This document shows positions 17,911-26,032 of a stretch of DNA of 64,000 nucleotides, one piece after another (within the stretch, counting starts at the first letter, position 1; the number at the start of each line of letters is the position of its first letter). Both the position numbers and the translations under genes were made by a program. The stretch covers positions 1,372 to 65,371 of the forward strand of contig NZ_BMMK01000030.1 of NCBI RefSeq assembly GCF_014645795.1, written 5' to 3'. The notes under the pieces are model-generated. The model did not search any database and had not been told where the DNA came from. It saw nothing but the letters and a program-made list of their open reading frames with translations. The stretch is from Longimycelium tulufanense. GTDB taxonomy: Bacteria > Actinomycetota > Actinomycetes > Mycobacteriales > Pseudonocardiaceae.

Positions 17911-18530
17911 CACGCCACCTCGAACCGGACTCGGTCACCGGGCGAGAGCAGGGCCGGCGGATCCCGCCGGGGATCGAACAGCGTGGCGTCCGTGCGGCCG
18001 ATCAACCGCCAACCGCCCGGTGACGAGCGCGGGTACGCGGCGGTGAACTCCCCGGCCACCCCGACCGAACCGGCCGGCACCGTGGTCCGTGGGTTGGCCA
18101 GCCGCGGCTGTCGCAGGGGTTCCGGCAGGCCGACCAGGTACGCGAACCCCGGCGCGAACCCGCAGAAAGCAACGGAGTAGCTCGCCGCGGTGTGCAGCGC
18201 GACGACCTCGTCGCGGGCCAGGCCGGCGGTCTCGGCAACCAGGTCCAGGTCCGGGCCGTCGTAGCTGACCGGCAGCACCACCTCGCGCGGGGTGCGTTCG
18301 GGCGCCCGCGTCGGGTCCAGCCGGGACAACACCTCGCGCAGCGCGTGCAGTCCGTTCGAGCCGGGCCGGACGGTGACCAGCACGGTCCGCGCGGCCGGCA
18401 CCAGCTCCAGCAGGCCGGGCAGCTCGCCATGCTCCGCCGCCTCCGCCAGGCCGGCGCGCACCGCCGCCACCTCGTCGAGCGAGGACAACTCCACCAGGGC
18501 GGCGTCCGGACCGCAGTGTCGCAGCTCCAC
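17910..18530 (-). CDS. pxpB: 5-oxoprolinase subunit B / KipI-type allophanate hydrolase domain
   Basis: 206 residues, AHS1/KipI family. Contains FCGFAPGFAYLVGLPEPLRQPR, the KipI cyclophilin-like domain hallmark, and PAGSVGVAGEFTAAYP. GTG start at 18530 gives the standard N-terminus VELRHCGPDAALVEL. Forms a complex with PxpC. The frame extends upstream to 19037 only as a shadow of the nitrobindin gene. Confidence 0.92.
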   Translation of the reverse strand: MELRHCGPDAALVELSSLDEVAAVRAGLAEAAEHGELPGLLELVPAARTVLVTVRPGSNGLHALREVLSRLDPTRAPERTPREVVLPVSYDGPDLDLVAETAGLARDEVVALHTAASYSVAFCGFAPGFAYLVGLPEPLRQPRLANPRTTVPAGSVGVAGEFTAAYPRSSPGGWRLIGRTDATLFDPRRDPPALLSPGDRVRFEVA

Positions 18531-18562
18531 GGGGCAATTCTCGCGCGTCCCGGGCGGAGTGA

Positions 18563-19201
18563 TCAGCCCACGACGCGTTGCAGGCGCGCCGAGGCGTGCG
18601 GCTGCATGGGCTGGCCGGACATCGCGCGCTCCTCGACGTAGGCGAGGTCGCCGCCGGCGACGATGCCGTACAGCCGCTGGGCGCCGACCACGTCGCGCGC
18701 CGACGCGGTGCGCACCACGGCGTCCGTGGCGATCTCCCAGGACGTCTGGCTGCGCGGCTTGCCGTAGAAGATCTCGACGATGCCGGTGGCGTGCGCCAGC
18801 AGCACCTCGATGGTGTCGTCCGGCTGCGGCCGCCACCAGCCGACCTCGCGGGCGGCCTGCCGGATCACCTTGCCCTCGTCGTCGAGCAGCCAGGCCCGCG
18901 CCTCGTAGTACAGGAACGGCCGGCCGTCGTGCGCGAAGGTGATCTGCTGGCCGTAGCGGTACGGGCCCTCGATCGTCGGGTAGACGACCTCGCCCTCGCC
19001 GCGCCACACGCCGACCAGCGGGAGCAGCGACAGGCACGCCTCGTGCAGGTCGGGGCCCTGCCGGAGGTTGGCGGTGTCCGGCGCGACGGGCAGGTCGTCG
19101 AACTGGGGCAGGTTGCGGCCGCGGGTCTCCTCGGCGCGCTTGGCGGCGGCCCTGATCGCGGCGTCACCGCTGCCGGGAACCGGGGCAGGCGAGTCAGTCA
19201 T
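18563..19201 (-). CDS. Nitrobindin-family heme-binding beta-barrel protein (Rv0813c-like)
   Basis: 212 residues. After a charged N-terminus of about 60 residues comes LVGVWRGEGEVVYPTIEGPY, the nitrobindin/FABP-like start (GxWxGxG), with HATGIVEIFYG in the barrel and a typical SARLQRV end. Nitrobindins bind ferric heme and isomerise peroxynitrite (family knowledge). ATG start at 19201. Followed by pxpB after 32 bases, so the three may share a transcript. Confidence 0.88.
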   Translation of the reverse strand: MTDSPAPVPGSGDAAIRAAAKRAEETRGRNLPQFDDLPVAPDTANLRQGPDLHEACLSLLPLVGVWRGEGEVVYPTIEGPYRYGQQITFAHDGRPFLYYEARAWLLDDEGKVIRQAAREVGWWRPQPDDTIEVLLAHATGIVEIFYGKPRSQTSWEIATDAVVRTASARDVVGAQRLYGIVAGGDLAYVEERAMSGQPMQPHASARLQRVVG

Positions 19202-19231
19202 GGTGATGGGAAGTCAGCTCGGGTCGGTGTC

Positions 19232-19333
19232 TCACCGCTGGTCGGAGTACAGGCGGTACACGACGTAGCCGGCGAACCAGACGGTCGCCACCGCGACCAC
19301 CACCATCAGCGAGGTGAACACAATGTGCAGCAC
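19232..19333 (-). CDS. 33-residue single-span membrane protein
   Basis: GTG start at 19333. One hydrophobic helix of about 20 residues (VFTSLMVVVAVATVWFAGYVV) followed by the basic/polar tail YRLYSDQR. Thirty bases upstream of the nitrobindin start and in the same direction, suggesting a short operon. The clean membrane helix with a positively charged tail and GC-biased third positions favour a real gene, but no function is known. Confidence 0.6.
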   Translation of the reverse strand: MLHIVFTSLMVVVAVATVWFAGYVVYRLYSDQR

Positions 19334-19495
19334 GCGCCGAGGATAACCCCGCAGATCCGACCACCTGACGCGACGCCCGGTGACCTTCCGCACCGACCGC
19401 CGGCCAGGCCCTCGACCACGGGTTTTCCAGCCACGACCAGTGGGAGCCGCCCATCCCGGCGCACGCTCCGGGCACGTTCCGGCCGCGCGAAGCCG

Positions 19496-19534
19496 ACGTG
19501 GCTGCCGCCCTGCCAGGCAGGACGACAGCCACGT
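19496..19534 (-). terminator. Hairpin after sseC
   Basis: Nineteen-base arms 19496-19514 and 19516-19534 pair with two G-U-type mismatches around a single central A. Lies 44 bases past the sseC stop on the minus strand and would end that transcript. Confidence 0.65.
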
Positions 19535-19577
19535 GTCGACGATCAGCCGCCCCGAAGGTCGCGGCCGATCATGCGGC

Positions 19578-19883
19578 TCAGGCGACCGCGATCTCCAGCT
19601 CGTGGATGCCGGGCCCCTCGGCCGTCACCGCGGTCTCGCCGCGGCCGGACCGGTGCAGGGCCCGCACCGTCCAGGAGCCGGGGGCGGCGAAGAACCGGAA
19701 GTCGCCGGTCTCGGCGGACACCACCTCGGCGGTGAACTCGCCGGAGGCGTCGAGCAGCCGGACGAAGGCCCCGGCCACCGGGGTGCCGTCAGCGACGACC
19801 CGGCCGGTCAGGACCACCTCCTTGCCCGCGTCCACGTTGGCCGGCAGCGTGGCGGTCTGCTGCGGCGCGCCGCATCCGCTCAT
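19578..19883 (-). CDS. sseC: SseC-family DUF1416 protein
   Basis: 101 residues. Begins MSGCGAPQQT, then a carboxypeptidase-regulatory/transthyretin-like beta fold (VVLTGRVVADGTPVAGAFVRLLD, WTVRALHRSG). DUF1416 proteins are paired with thiosulfate sulfurtransferase genes in Actinobacteria (Rv0814c beside cysA2) and are thought to act in sulfur transfer. The ATG at 19883 is chosen over an upstream in-frame start because family members start with MCGAP/MSGCGAP. Confidence 0.9.
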   Translation of the reverse strand: MSGCGAPQQTATLPANVDAGKEVVLTGRVVADGTPVAGAFVRLLDASGEFTAEVVSAETGDFRFFAAPGSWTVRALHRSGRGETAVTAEGPGIHELEIAVA

Positions 19884-20110
19884 GAGGATCTCCAATCGGG
19901 TCGATGTCAGTGGCGTTCGGTGGCGTCGTTGGGTAGCCGGTCGGTCCGGTGACGACAACGGTGGGGACGGTCAGCAGCGTCCGGCCAGCGCGAAGGCGGC
20001 GGGGTTACCGCGGGACCGCACAACGGTGCCGCCGGTGCCGGGCCACCGGAGAGCTCCACCCGCCTTCACCGGCGCGGCAGCAGGCGGTGAAGGCGGGACC
20101 GCCCCGGCCT

Positions 20111-20149
20111 GGCCGGTGGCTCCCATCCCGTGAACGGGAGCCACCGGCC
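20111..20149 (-). terminator. 14-bp hairpin directly after the sulfurtransferase gene
   Basis: Perfect arms 20111-20124 and 20136-20149, 11-base loop, six bases beyond the stop at 20155. May reduce read-through from the sulfurtransferase into sseC, whose own 5' region would be 19884-20110. Confidence 0.7.
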
Positions 20150-20154
20150 CCGGA

Positions 20155-20994
20155 CTACTTCCCGGCGCCGACCTCGATCGGCACGCCGACCAGCGAGCCG
20201 TACTCGGTCCAGGAACCGTCGTAGTTCTTCACGTCCTCGTGCCCCAACAGCTCGTGGAGTACGAACCAGGTGTGCGACGAGCGCTCGCCGATGCGGCAGT
20301 AGGCGATGGTGGCCTTGCTGCCGTCCAGGCCGGCCTCGCCGTAGATCTCGCGCAGCTCGTCGTCGCCGCGGAAGGTGCCGTCCTCATTGGCTGCCTTGCT
20401 CCACGGCACGTTGATGGCGCTCGGGATGTGCCCGGCCCGCTGCGCCTGCTCCTGCGGCAGGTGGGCGGGGGCGAGCAGCTTGCCGCTGAACTCGTCGGGC
20501 GAGCGCACGTCGACGAGGTTCTTCGTGCCGATCGCCTCGACCACCTCGTCCCGGAAGGCACGGATCGAGGTGTCCGGCTCCTGGGCTGTGTAGCTGGTAC
20601 CCGGACGCTCGGTGACCTCGGTGGTCAACTTGCGGCCGTCCAGCTCCCACTTCTTGCGGCCGCCGTCGAGCAGCTTGACCTTGTCGTGGCCGTAGAGCCG
20701 GAAGTACCAGTAGGCGTAGGCGGCGAACCAGTTGTTGTTGCCGCCGTAGAGGATGACAGTGTCGTCGTTGCCGATGCCCTTGGCGGACAACAGCTTCTCG
20801 AAGCCCTGGCGGTCGACGAAGTCGCGGCGGACCGGATCCTGCAGCTCGGTCTTCCAGTCGATCTTCACCGCACCCGGGATGTGCCCGCCGTCGTAGGCGG
20901 TGGTGTCCTCGTCCACCTCGGCGAACACCACACCCGGCGTCTCGAGGTTCTGCTCGGCCCACTCGGCCGAGACCAGGACGTTCTCGCGGCTCAT
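20155..20994 (-). CDS. sseA: Thiosulfate sulfurtransferase (rhodanese, CysA/SseA type)
   Basis: 279 residues, tandem rhodanese domains. The N-terminal inactive domain has DGGHIPGAVKIDW; the C-terminal domain carries the active-site loop AYCRIGERSSHTWF with C233 as persulfide carrier. Transfers sulfane sulfur from thiosulfate to cyanide or thiols. ATG at 20994, 63 bases after the DUF4395 gene. The upstream Cys leader peptide suggests control by cysteine supply. Confidence 0.94.
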   Translation of the reverse strand: MSRENVLVSAEWAEQNLETPGVVFAEVDEDTTAYDGGHIPGAVKIDWKTELQDPVRRDFVDRQGFEKLLSAKGIGNDDTVILYGGNNNWFAAYAYWYFRLYGHDKVKLLDGGRKKWELDGRKLTTEVTERPGTSYTAQEPDTSIRAFRDEVVEAIGTKNLVDVRSPDEFSGKLLAPAHLPQEQAQRAGHIPSAINVPWSKAANEDGTFRGDDELREIYGEAGLDGSKATIAYCRIGERSSHTWFVLHELLGHEDVKNYDGSWTEYGSLVGVPIEVGAGK

Positions 20995-21057
20995 TGAGCG
21001 CTCCTCATTCTTTTCCGTGCAATGTCCCGGCTCTGGCGGTGCACCGCGCGGGCGCGG

Positions 21058-21498
21058 TCACGAAGCCTGCTGCCGGTGTGCCGGGGCCAACCGGCGGAGC
21101 AGGAGGTATGCCTGGCAGCCGAGGCAGTACCCGAAGGCGGCGTTGAGGAAGGCCGCGACGAGTGCGGCCGCCGTGGCCGTGATCCCCAACGCGGTGAGCC
21201 CGCTGGCATAGCCGATGACCCCGACCACCGCGAAGACGAAACCCACCGCCTGGGCGAACCGCAGCGGCGGGGTCTCCTCACGCTCCTCGGTCGGCTTCAA
21301 CCGCGGCTGCACCGCCTTGCGGTAGAGCAGGCCGTAGGGGTTGAGCCGCAGGCTCACGAAGGCGCACATCGCGAAGATCACCGCCTGCGCGGCCAGCAAC
21401 CGCCAGCTCCCGGTGACCAGCACCAGGGCGAGCACGATGCTGGTGAGCCAGGCCGAGAACCGCGGTCCTCGCGGGTCGACGGGCGGATCGGCGGGCAC
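21058..21498 (-). CDS. DUF4395 membrane protein, sulfur-metabolism associated
   Basis: 146 residues with about four membrane helices. GYCLGCQAYLLLRRL near the C-terminus is the conserved CxxC of DUF4395 proteins, which commonly neighbour rhodanese or thioredoxin genes. GTG at 21498 is preceded by AGGAGG. Probably first structural gene of the unit running into sseA, with a membrane thiol or persulfide role (inference). Confidence 0.88.
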   Translation of the reverse strand: MPADPPVDPRGPRFSAWLTSIVLALVLVTGSWRLLAAQAVIFAMCAFVSLRLNPYGLLYRKAVQPRLKPTEEREETPPLRFAQAVGFVFAVVGVIGYASGLTALGITATAAALVAAFLNAAFGYCLGCQAYLLLRRLAPAHRQQAS

Positions 21499-21580
21499 GG
21501 TGACCTCCTGACGCCGGAACCGGACGGGTCCGAAAACGGCGGTGTCGGCGCGCCCGGGCGTCGGTGTGGCGTGCCCGTGG

Positions 21581-21679
21581 TCAGCGCGGCGCGAACCGCC
21601 TGGCTGCCAGTGGCGGACACTGGCTGCTGAACACACGGCACAGGTCGACCGCGCGTCGCTTCGTCAGGGGCCAGCGCAT
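21581..21679 (-). CDS. Cysteine-containing leader peptide (attenuator uORF)
   Basis: 32 residues: MRWPLTKRRAVDLCRV then FSSQCPPLAARR. The KRRAVDLCRV core is the signature of actinobacterial putative leader peptides found before sulfur-assimilation genes. Cys at positions 14 and 21. A -10 element TAGCCT lies seven bases before the ATG, so the mRNA is probably leaderless. A short hairpin (21606-21624) covers the second Cys codon. Precedes the DUF4395 and sulfurtransferase genes on the same strand. Confidence 0.75.
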   Translation of the reverse strand: MRWPLTKRRAVDLCRVFSSQCPPLAARRFAPR

Positions 21680-21686
21680 GGGCAGG

Positions 21687-21692
21687 AGGCTA
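21687..21692 (-). promoter_or_regulatory. -10 element for leaderless transcription of the Cys leader peptide
   Basis: TAGCCT on the minus strand (TANNNT type), seven bases from the leader ATG at 21679. The rest of the gap up to the thioredoxin-like gene (to 22081) has no convincing gene. Confidence 0.55.
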
Positions 21693-22081
21693 CCCAAACC
21701 TCCCTGTTCCCGGGAGGGGCGTCCACCAGATGGAATAGCCGCCCAGCGGCCGGCCAGCGGTTTCGCTGGGCCGGGCGTAGGACTGGCACCGGAACCCGAG
21801 CGACACATGGTGCAGGCCGCCGGCGGCCCAGACGATCAGTCGGTCGCGGCATCCGGCCTGCCATACGTGCTCGAGGACAGACCAACGCCGCAAGGAGACA
21901 GGTAAGGACACTGTCAGCAGGAGACAGACAAGAACACCGTCGGCGAGTTCGCTGCCAGCTTCTGGCACGTGCCCAGGGTGGCCAGGACCGAAGAGTTGAC
22001 CGGAGCCCGGCGGGCACCTCTTTGCACCTTTGCGGTTCTACGCTCGGCACAAGGTGCCTGCGCCTCCAGATCGGCGTTTCC

Positions 22082-22519
22082 TCAGCTGTTGCGGTTGAGG
22101 TAGGGGAGCAGGGCCTCCAGGAGGCGGTCCCGCTTCGGCACCCCGTGTACCCGAAGTAGCTCGTGGCCGCCCGCATCCACCGCGAGCGTGGTCGGTGTGC
22201 GACGGACGCGGAGTTCCTCGGCTAGCTCGGGCCGCTCGGTCAGATCGATCTCCACGTGGTCCAGCCCGGCGGTGCGGTCCGCCAGGTCGGCGAGCAACAC
22301 ACGCGCGTGCCGGCAGGGTGCGCAGAACGTCGTGGAGAGCTGGACGAGGGTCACACCAGACCCCAGCTTCCCGCGCACCGTTTCGGGCACCAGCGCAGCG
22401 CTCACCGTGCCGTCCCCCTCGGGCCTCTTCCGAATCCGTCCCTCGCGCACCCGGTGCAGCACGCCGATGGTCACGGCGACCACGATCGCGGCCACCAGTG
22501 CCCACCAGCCTGCGCTCAT
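22082..22519 (-). CDS. Membrane-anchored thioredoxin-fold protein (Rv0816c/ThiX-like)
   Basis: 145 residues. One N-terminal membrane helix (WWALVAAIVVAVTIGVL), then a thioredoxin fold with active site FCAPCRHA, C66 and C69. Likely faces the cytoplasm or the cell surface depending on anchor topology. Starts within the lmeA stop (ATGA overlap), so it is co-translated with the envelope protein. Conserved order with Rv0816c-Rv0817c. Confidence 0.9.
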   Translation of the reverse strand: MSAGWWALVAAIVVAVTIGVLHRVREGRIRKRPEGDGTVSAALVPETVRGKLGSGVTLVQLSTTFCAPCRHARVLLADLADRTAGLDHVEIDLTERPELAEELRVRRTPTTLAVDAGGHELLRVHGVPKRDRLLEALLPYLNRNS

Positions 22520-23298
22520 TGCCCGCTGCCACCACCCAGGGTCACGTTGGTCGCCTCGCCCCGGATCACGAAGGTGCCACCCTGCACCTCGATCTCGGTG
22601 GGCTTGACCGTGAACGGCAGCGAGCCCGGCTCGATCTTGATCTCGAACTCCTTGAGCAGCTGCTGCTGGACCGCCTCGGGCACACGCACCACGCCGACCC
22701 CGGTACCGGAGGGGTCCAGCTCGATCTTCTGCGGCGTGATCTCGATCCCGGTGTCCTGCAACACGACCAGGCCGGTGACGGCGGCCTCGACCTTGGCCCC
22801 GGCGATGCTCTTGGTGCCGGTCAGCTTGACCCGTGCCTGCCGCTTGTCCTTGGCCACGGCGGGATCGGGCGCGGCGCCGTCCCCGGAGCTCGCCGGCACC
22901 TGCTCGATCTTCAGGTCGGGCACCTCCAGGATCCGGCCCAGGTCGTTGGCGCGGATGTGCAGCTCGCCCTCCAGGCGCTCCACGGTGGGCTTGGCCTTGC
23001 CGGAGGCGATATCGGACAGGGTGGCCTTGGTGTGGAACAGCCGCAGCACCAGGCCGAGGTCGCGGAAGTCGTTGTTCAGCGGCACCCGGCTGGCGTGGAT
23101 CTCGATCTCCCGGTAGTCGCCGGCCAATGCCTGGGTGATGAACGGGAACCCGTTGAAGCGGACGTCCGGGTCCTCGTTCAGCTTCAGCTGCTCCCGGATC
23201 GACTTCGAGACCTTGTACTCGGCGAAGGCGGCGAGCCCGAAGTCGGCGGCGACCAGCAGGCCGATGAGCACCACCAGCGCGACGATCAGCTTTCTCAC
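22516..23298 (-). CDS. lmeA: LmeA-family DUF2993 phospholipid-binding protein
   Basis: 260 residues. Signal or anchor helix at about 3-24 (LIVALVVLIGLLVAADFGLA), then the DUF2993 beta-sandwich with VRFNGFPFITQALAGDYREIEI, described here by FPFITQALAG. In mycobacteria the homologue LmeA (Rv0817c) is a periplasmic phospholipid-binding protein needed for lipoarabinomannan elongation. ATG start. Divergent from glnR; the 377-base gap carries regulatory boxes and a repeat. Confidence 0.88.
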   Translation of the reverse strand: MRKLIVALVVLIGLLVAADFGLAAFAEYKVSKSIREQLKLNEDPDVRFNGFPFITQALAGDYREIEIHASRVPLNNDFRDLGLVLRLFHTKATLSDIASGKAKPTVERLEGELHIRANDLGRILEVPDLKIEQVPASSGDGAAPDPAVAKDKRQARVKLTGTKSIAGAKVEAAVTGLVVLQDTGIEITPQKIELDPSGTGVGVVRVPEAVQQQLLKEFEIKIEPGSLPFTVKPTEIEVQGGTFVIRGEATNVTLGGGSGQ

Positions 23299-23330
23299 CT
23301 ACGGGCTCCGTCCTTCTCGCTCGGTCTTGA

Positions 23331-23400
23331 ATGCTCGGTTCCGGGCTCCGCTGTGCGCCCTGTCGCCGAGTTGCGATGCTCGCTCTGCCCGTAACCTCGC
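23331..23400 (+). repeat. ~70-bp dispersed repeat, copy A
   Basis: Shares CTCGGTTCCGGGCT and GCGATGCTCGCT with copies B and C beyond glnR, in the same orientation. Sits just upstream of lmeA on its promoter side. Confidence 0.6.
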
Positions 23401-23502
23401 GTGCGCCGCGCTCGGCCCGTCCGCGTCCGGTCTACCAGGTGGGTCCACCGGGGCGGTGCGCCGGCCATGTGCGGATTCCGTTGCACCCGCCTGACGTCGC
23501 AG

Positions 23503-23518
23503 GTAACACCGCTGTAAC
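23503..23518 (+). promoter_or_regulatory. GlnR-type operator GTAAC-N6-GTAAC
   Basis: Two GTAAC half-sites separated by exactly six bases, matching the GTNAC-N6-GAAAC-like a-site/b-site pattern of actinobacterial GlnR. 158 bases before the glnR start and also upstream of lmeA, so it may autoregulate glnR (inference). Confidence 0.5.
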
Positions 23519-23560
23519 ACAAGTCCTGTGAACACTGCCACTGACCTGCGGTGTTGCCCT

Positions 23561-23578
23561 GTTCACCCGGTGTTCCCC
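23561..23578 (+). promoter_or_regulatory. Candidate PHO box upstream of glnR
   Basis: GTTCACC at 23561-23567 and GTTCCCC at 23572-23578, two direct-repeat units in the 11-base register of Streptomyces PhoP boxes. About 100 bases before glnR. PhoP control of glnR is known in Streptomyces; here it is only inferred, and the second unit has one mismatch. Confidence 0.45.
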
Positions 23579-23675
23579 GCCGTATCCTCCACGTCATCCC
23601 CTGGCAACGGCGCCACCATCTACCACCGGCGCGAGCGCCGCCGGCCCCCGGGCCGCGGCGGGAGGAGGGGTCCAC

Positions 23676-24443
23676 GTGACCAACGTCGAACTGCTGCTGC
23701 TGACCAACGACGCGGAGCCGGCCAAGGTGCTGCCGGCATTGGGCCTTCTCCCGCACACCGTGCGCCCCCTGGCCGCCGAGGTGTCGGCGTTGCTGGAGGC
23801 GGGCCCGCACGACGCGGTCCTGGTCGACGCCCGCACCGACCTGGTGGGCGCGCGTAGCCTGTGCCGGCTGCTGGCCAACAGCGGCGTGGACGTTCCCGTC
23901 GTGGCGGTGGTGACCGAGGGTGGCCTGGTCGCGGTCAACGCGGACTGGGGCGTGGACGAGATCCTGCTGCCGGGCGCCGGCCCGGCCGAGGTGGATGCCC
24001 GGCTGCGCCTGGTGCGGTCCCGGCGGGCCGCCGCGCACCGCGGTGGCGACGGCGCGTTGCAGCTGGGTGACCTGGTGATCGACGAGGCCACCTACACCGC
24101 GCGGCTGAAGGGCCGTCCGCTGGAGCTGACCTACAAGGAGTTCGAGCTGCTCAAGTACCTCGCGCAGCACGCGGGCCGGGTGTTCACCCGGGCCCAGCTG
24201 CTGCAGGAGGTCTGGGGCTACGACTTCTTCGGTGGCACCCGCACCGTCGACGTCCACGTGCGGCGGCTGCGCGCCAAGCTCGGCCCGGAGCACGAGGCGC
24301 TCATCGGCACGGTCCGTAACGTGGGCTACAAGTTCGTCCGCCCGCCGCAGAACCGGCAGGTGGCCGAGCCCCGGGTGCCGGAACCGTCCGAGGTCGACAG
24401 CGAACTGGCCCGATCCCGCACCGAGCTGGCCCGCAGCCGCTGA
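23676..24443 (+). CDS. glnR: GlnR-type OmpR-family nitrogen regulator (Rv0818-like)
   Basis: 255 residues. Receiver-like domain 1-115 with DAVLVDART (Asp51 in the phosphorylation position) but without the full acidic pocket. The winged-helix domain has [33 protein letters not shown] and [14 protein letters not shown]. This is the MSMEG_5784/Rv0818 architecture. GTG at 23676 preceded by GGGAGGAGGGG. The C-terminal tail of about 30 residues is charged. Controls nitrogen assimilation genes in relatives. Confidence 0.9.
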   Translation: MTNVELLLLTNDAEPAKVLPALGLLPHTVRPLAAEVSALLEAGPHDAVLVDARTDLVGARSLCRLLANSGVDVPVVAVVTEGGLVAVNADWGVDEILLPGAGPAEVDARLRLVRSRRAAAHRGGDGALQLGDLVIDEATYTARLKGRPLELTYKEFELLKYLAQHAGRVFTRAQLLQEVWGYDFFGGTRTVDVHVRRLRAKLGPEHEALIGTVRNVGYKFVRPPQNRQVAEPRVPEPSEVDSELARSRTELARSR

Positions 24444-24499
24444 GCGACCGCTCGCCCTCCTGCCTGCCGGGCGCCCCGGAGCCGCGCGAGTATCGGGTT

Positions 24500-24566
24500 G
24501 CGCGGTTCCGGGCTCGCTGGGCGTCCAGTCGCCGCGTGGCGTTGCTCGCTTCGCCCGTCACCTCAC
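24500..24566 (+). repeat. ~70-bp dispersed repeat, copy B
   Basis: Contains CGCGGTTCCGGGCTCGCTG and GTTGCTCGCTTCGCCCGTCA-like ends. Head to tail with copy C, between glnR and mshD. Confidence 0.6.
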
Positions 24567-24574
24567 GGTGTCCG

Positions 24575-24640
24575 ATGGCTCGGTTCCGGGCTTCGCTGCG
24601 CGCCTTACCGTCGCGATGCTCGCTTCGCCCGTCACCTCGC
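24575..24640 (+). repeat. ~70-bp dispersed repeat, copy C
   Basis: Contains CTCGGTTCCGGGCTTCGCTG and GATGCTCGCTTCGCCCGTCA. Best preserved copy; same orientation as A and B. Ends about 30 bases before mshD. Confidence 0.6.
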
Positions 24641-24668
24641 AAACGGGTGATCAACAGCACTGCCCGGG

Positions 24669-25613
24669 GTGAACCGCGGTTCGAGTAGCGTCGCGGACGT
24701 GGTGCGGCTGTATTGGCAGGCGGTACTGGACCCCGAAACCGCGGCGGAGGTGCTCGCGCTCCTCGACGCCGCGACCAAGGCGGACGGGGTGTCCCCGGTC
24801 AGCGACCACGCGCGGATGCGGCTCCGCGCCACCGACGAGGGCCCCTCGTGGCACGTGCTCGCCCGGGACGACACGGGGCGGCTCGCCGGCTACGCGCACC
24901 TGGAGCCGGCCGTGGAGGGGCCGGCGGTGGCCGAGCTGGCGGTGCGTCCCGAGCTGCGGCAGCAGGGGATCGGCACCGACCTGCTCTCGGCGATCATCGA
25001 ACGCACCGTCGAGCCGGACACCGAGAAGCTCCGCGTCTGGTCGCACGGCCGCCACCCGGGGGCGCTGCGGCTGGCCCGGCGGTTCCGGTTCCGGCGGGCC
25101 CGCGAGCTGTGGCGGATGCGCCTGGACTTCGACGGCGAGCCACCCCGGCCGGAGCTGCCCGAGGGGGTGCGGCTGCGCCCGTTCGAGGTCGGCCGGGACG
25201 AGGCGGCCGTGGTCGCGGTGAACAACCGCGCCTTCTCCTGGCACCCGGAGCAGGGTGGCTGGACCGAGGCGGACCTGCGCGACCGACAGGCCGAGGACTG
25301 GTTCGACCCGGAGGGTTTCCTGCTCGCGGTCCGCACCGAGCCGGACGGCACCGAGCGACTGCTCGGTTTCCACTGGACCAAGGTGCACGCCGGTGACGAT
25401 CCCGTCGGCGAGGTCTACGTGCTCGGTGTCGACCCCGAAACACAGGGTGGTGGCCTGGGTAAGGCACTGACCCTGGCTGGGCTGCACCATCTGCGGGCGC
25501 GTGGACTGCCTGCGGTGATCCTGTATGTCGAGTCGGACAACGAGGCCGCGATCGCGGTGTACTCGCGGCTGGGATTCCGGCACTTCGACAGCGACATCCA
25601 GTGGGCCCACTGA
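24669..25613 (+). CDS. mshD: Mycothiol synthase MshD
   Basis: 314 residues, two tandem GNAT domains. First acetyl-CoA loop VRPELRQQGIGTDLL near 95-110, second VDPETQGGGLGKAL near 255-270, and the end GFRHFDSDIQW is family-typical. Acetylates Cys-GlcN-Ins with acetyl-CoA in the last step of mycothiol synthesis. GTG start at 24669; an in-frame GTG ten codons later is an alternative. Equivalent of Rv0819. Confidence 0.93.
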   Translation: MNRGSSSVADVVRLYWQAVLDPETAAEVLALLDAATKADGVSPVSDHARMRLRATDEGPSWHVLARDDTGRLAGYAHLEPAVEGPAVAELAVRPELRQQGIGTDLLSAIIERTVEPDTEKLRVWSHGRHPGALRLARRFRFRRARELWRMRLDFDGEPPRPELPEGVRLRPFEVGRDEAAVVAVNNRAFSWHPEQGGWTEADLRDRQAEDWFDPEGFLLAVRTEPDGTERLLGFHWTKVHAGDDPVGEVYVLGVDPETQGGGLGKALTLAGLHHLRARGLPAVILYVESDNEAAIAVYSRLGFRHFDSDIQWAH

Positions 25614-26032
25614 CCGTCCCGGGGTCGATACCACTCAAGGTCGAACCAAGATCAGCTAGTTGCGGTGGCGTGGAAACGCGGACGCTTCCAGCCGGTTTGA
25701 TCGCTCAGTGCGGCATTGCCCCGGGTAGTCGAAAACGCCGCGAGTCGCCACCCCGCGCCGTCCGGGGCGGGGCGCCGCCGTGCCGTGGCAAGGCGGGGCA
25801 GCCTGTCGGCGGGTCACACCGGCTCAACCCGGCTTCCCACCCGCTTTCCGACAGCAGCCGCCACACCATGAGTTGGCCACCGAACAGCACCCGTTCCCCG
25901 CCCGTGCCCTTCTGGGCGCTCGTCCCGGTTCCGGGTACGTCCCGCGGATCGTGGGCTGATCGTCACGATGTGCATACGCCCAGATCACAGGACCACATAC
26001 AACGCGGTGGACCTAGTCACTGGCGGTGACTT
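25614..26032. other. Non-coding gap between mshD and the pstS promoter
   Basis: About 420 bases with no convincing reading frame or RNA gene on either strand; codon bias in the open frames is not that of genes. Rich in GC hairpins around 25738-25800. Confidence 0.5.
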
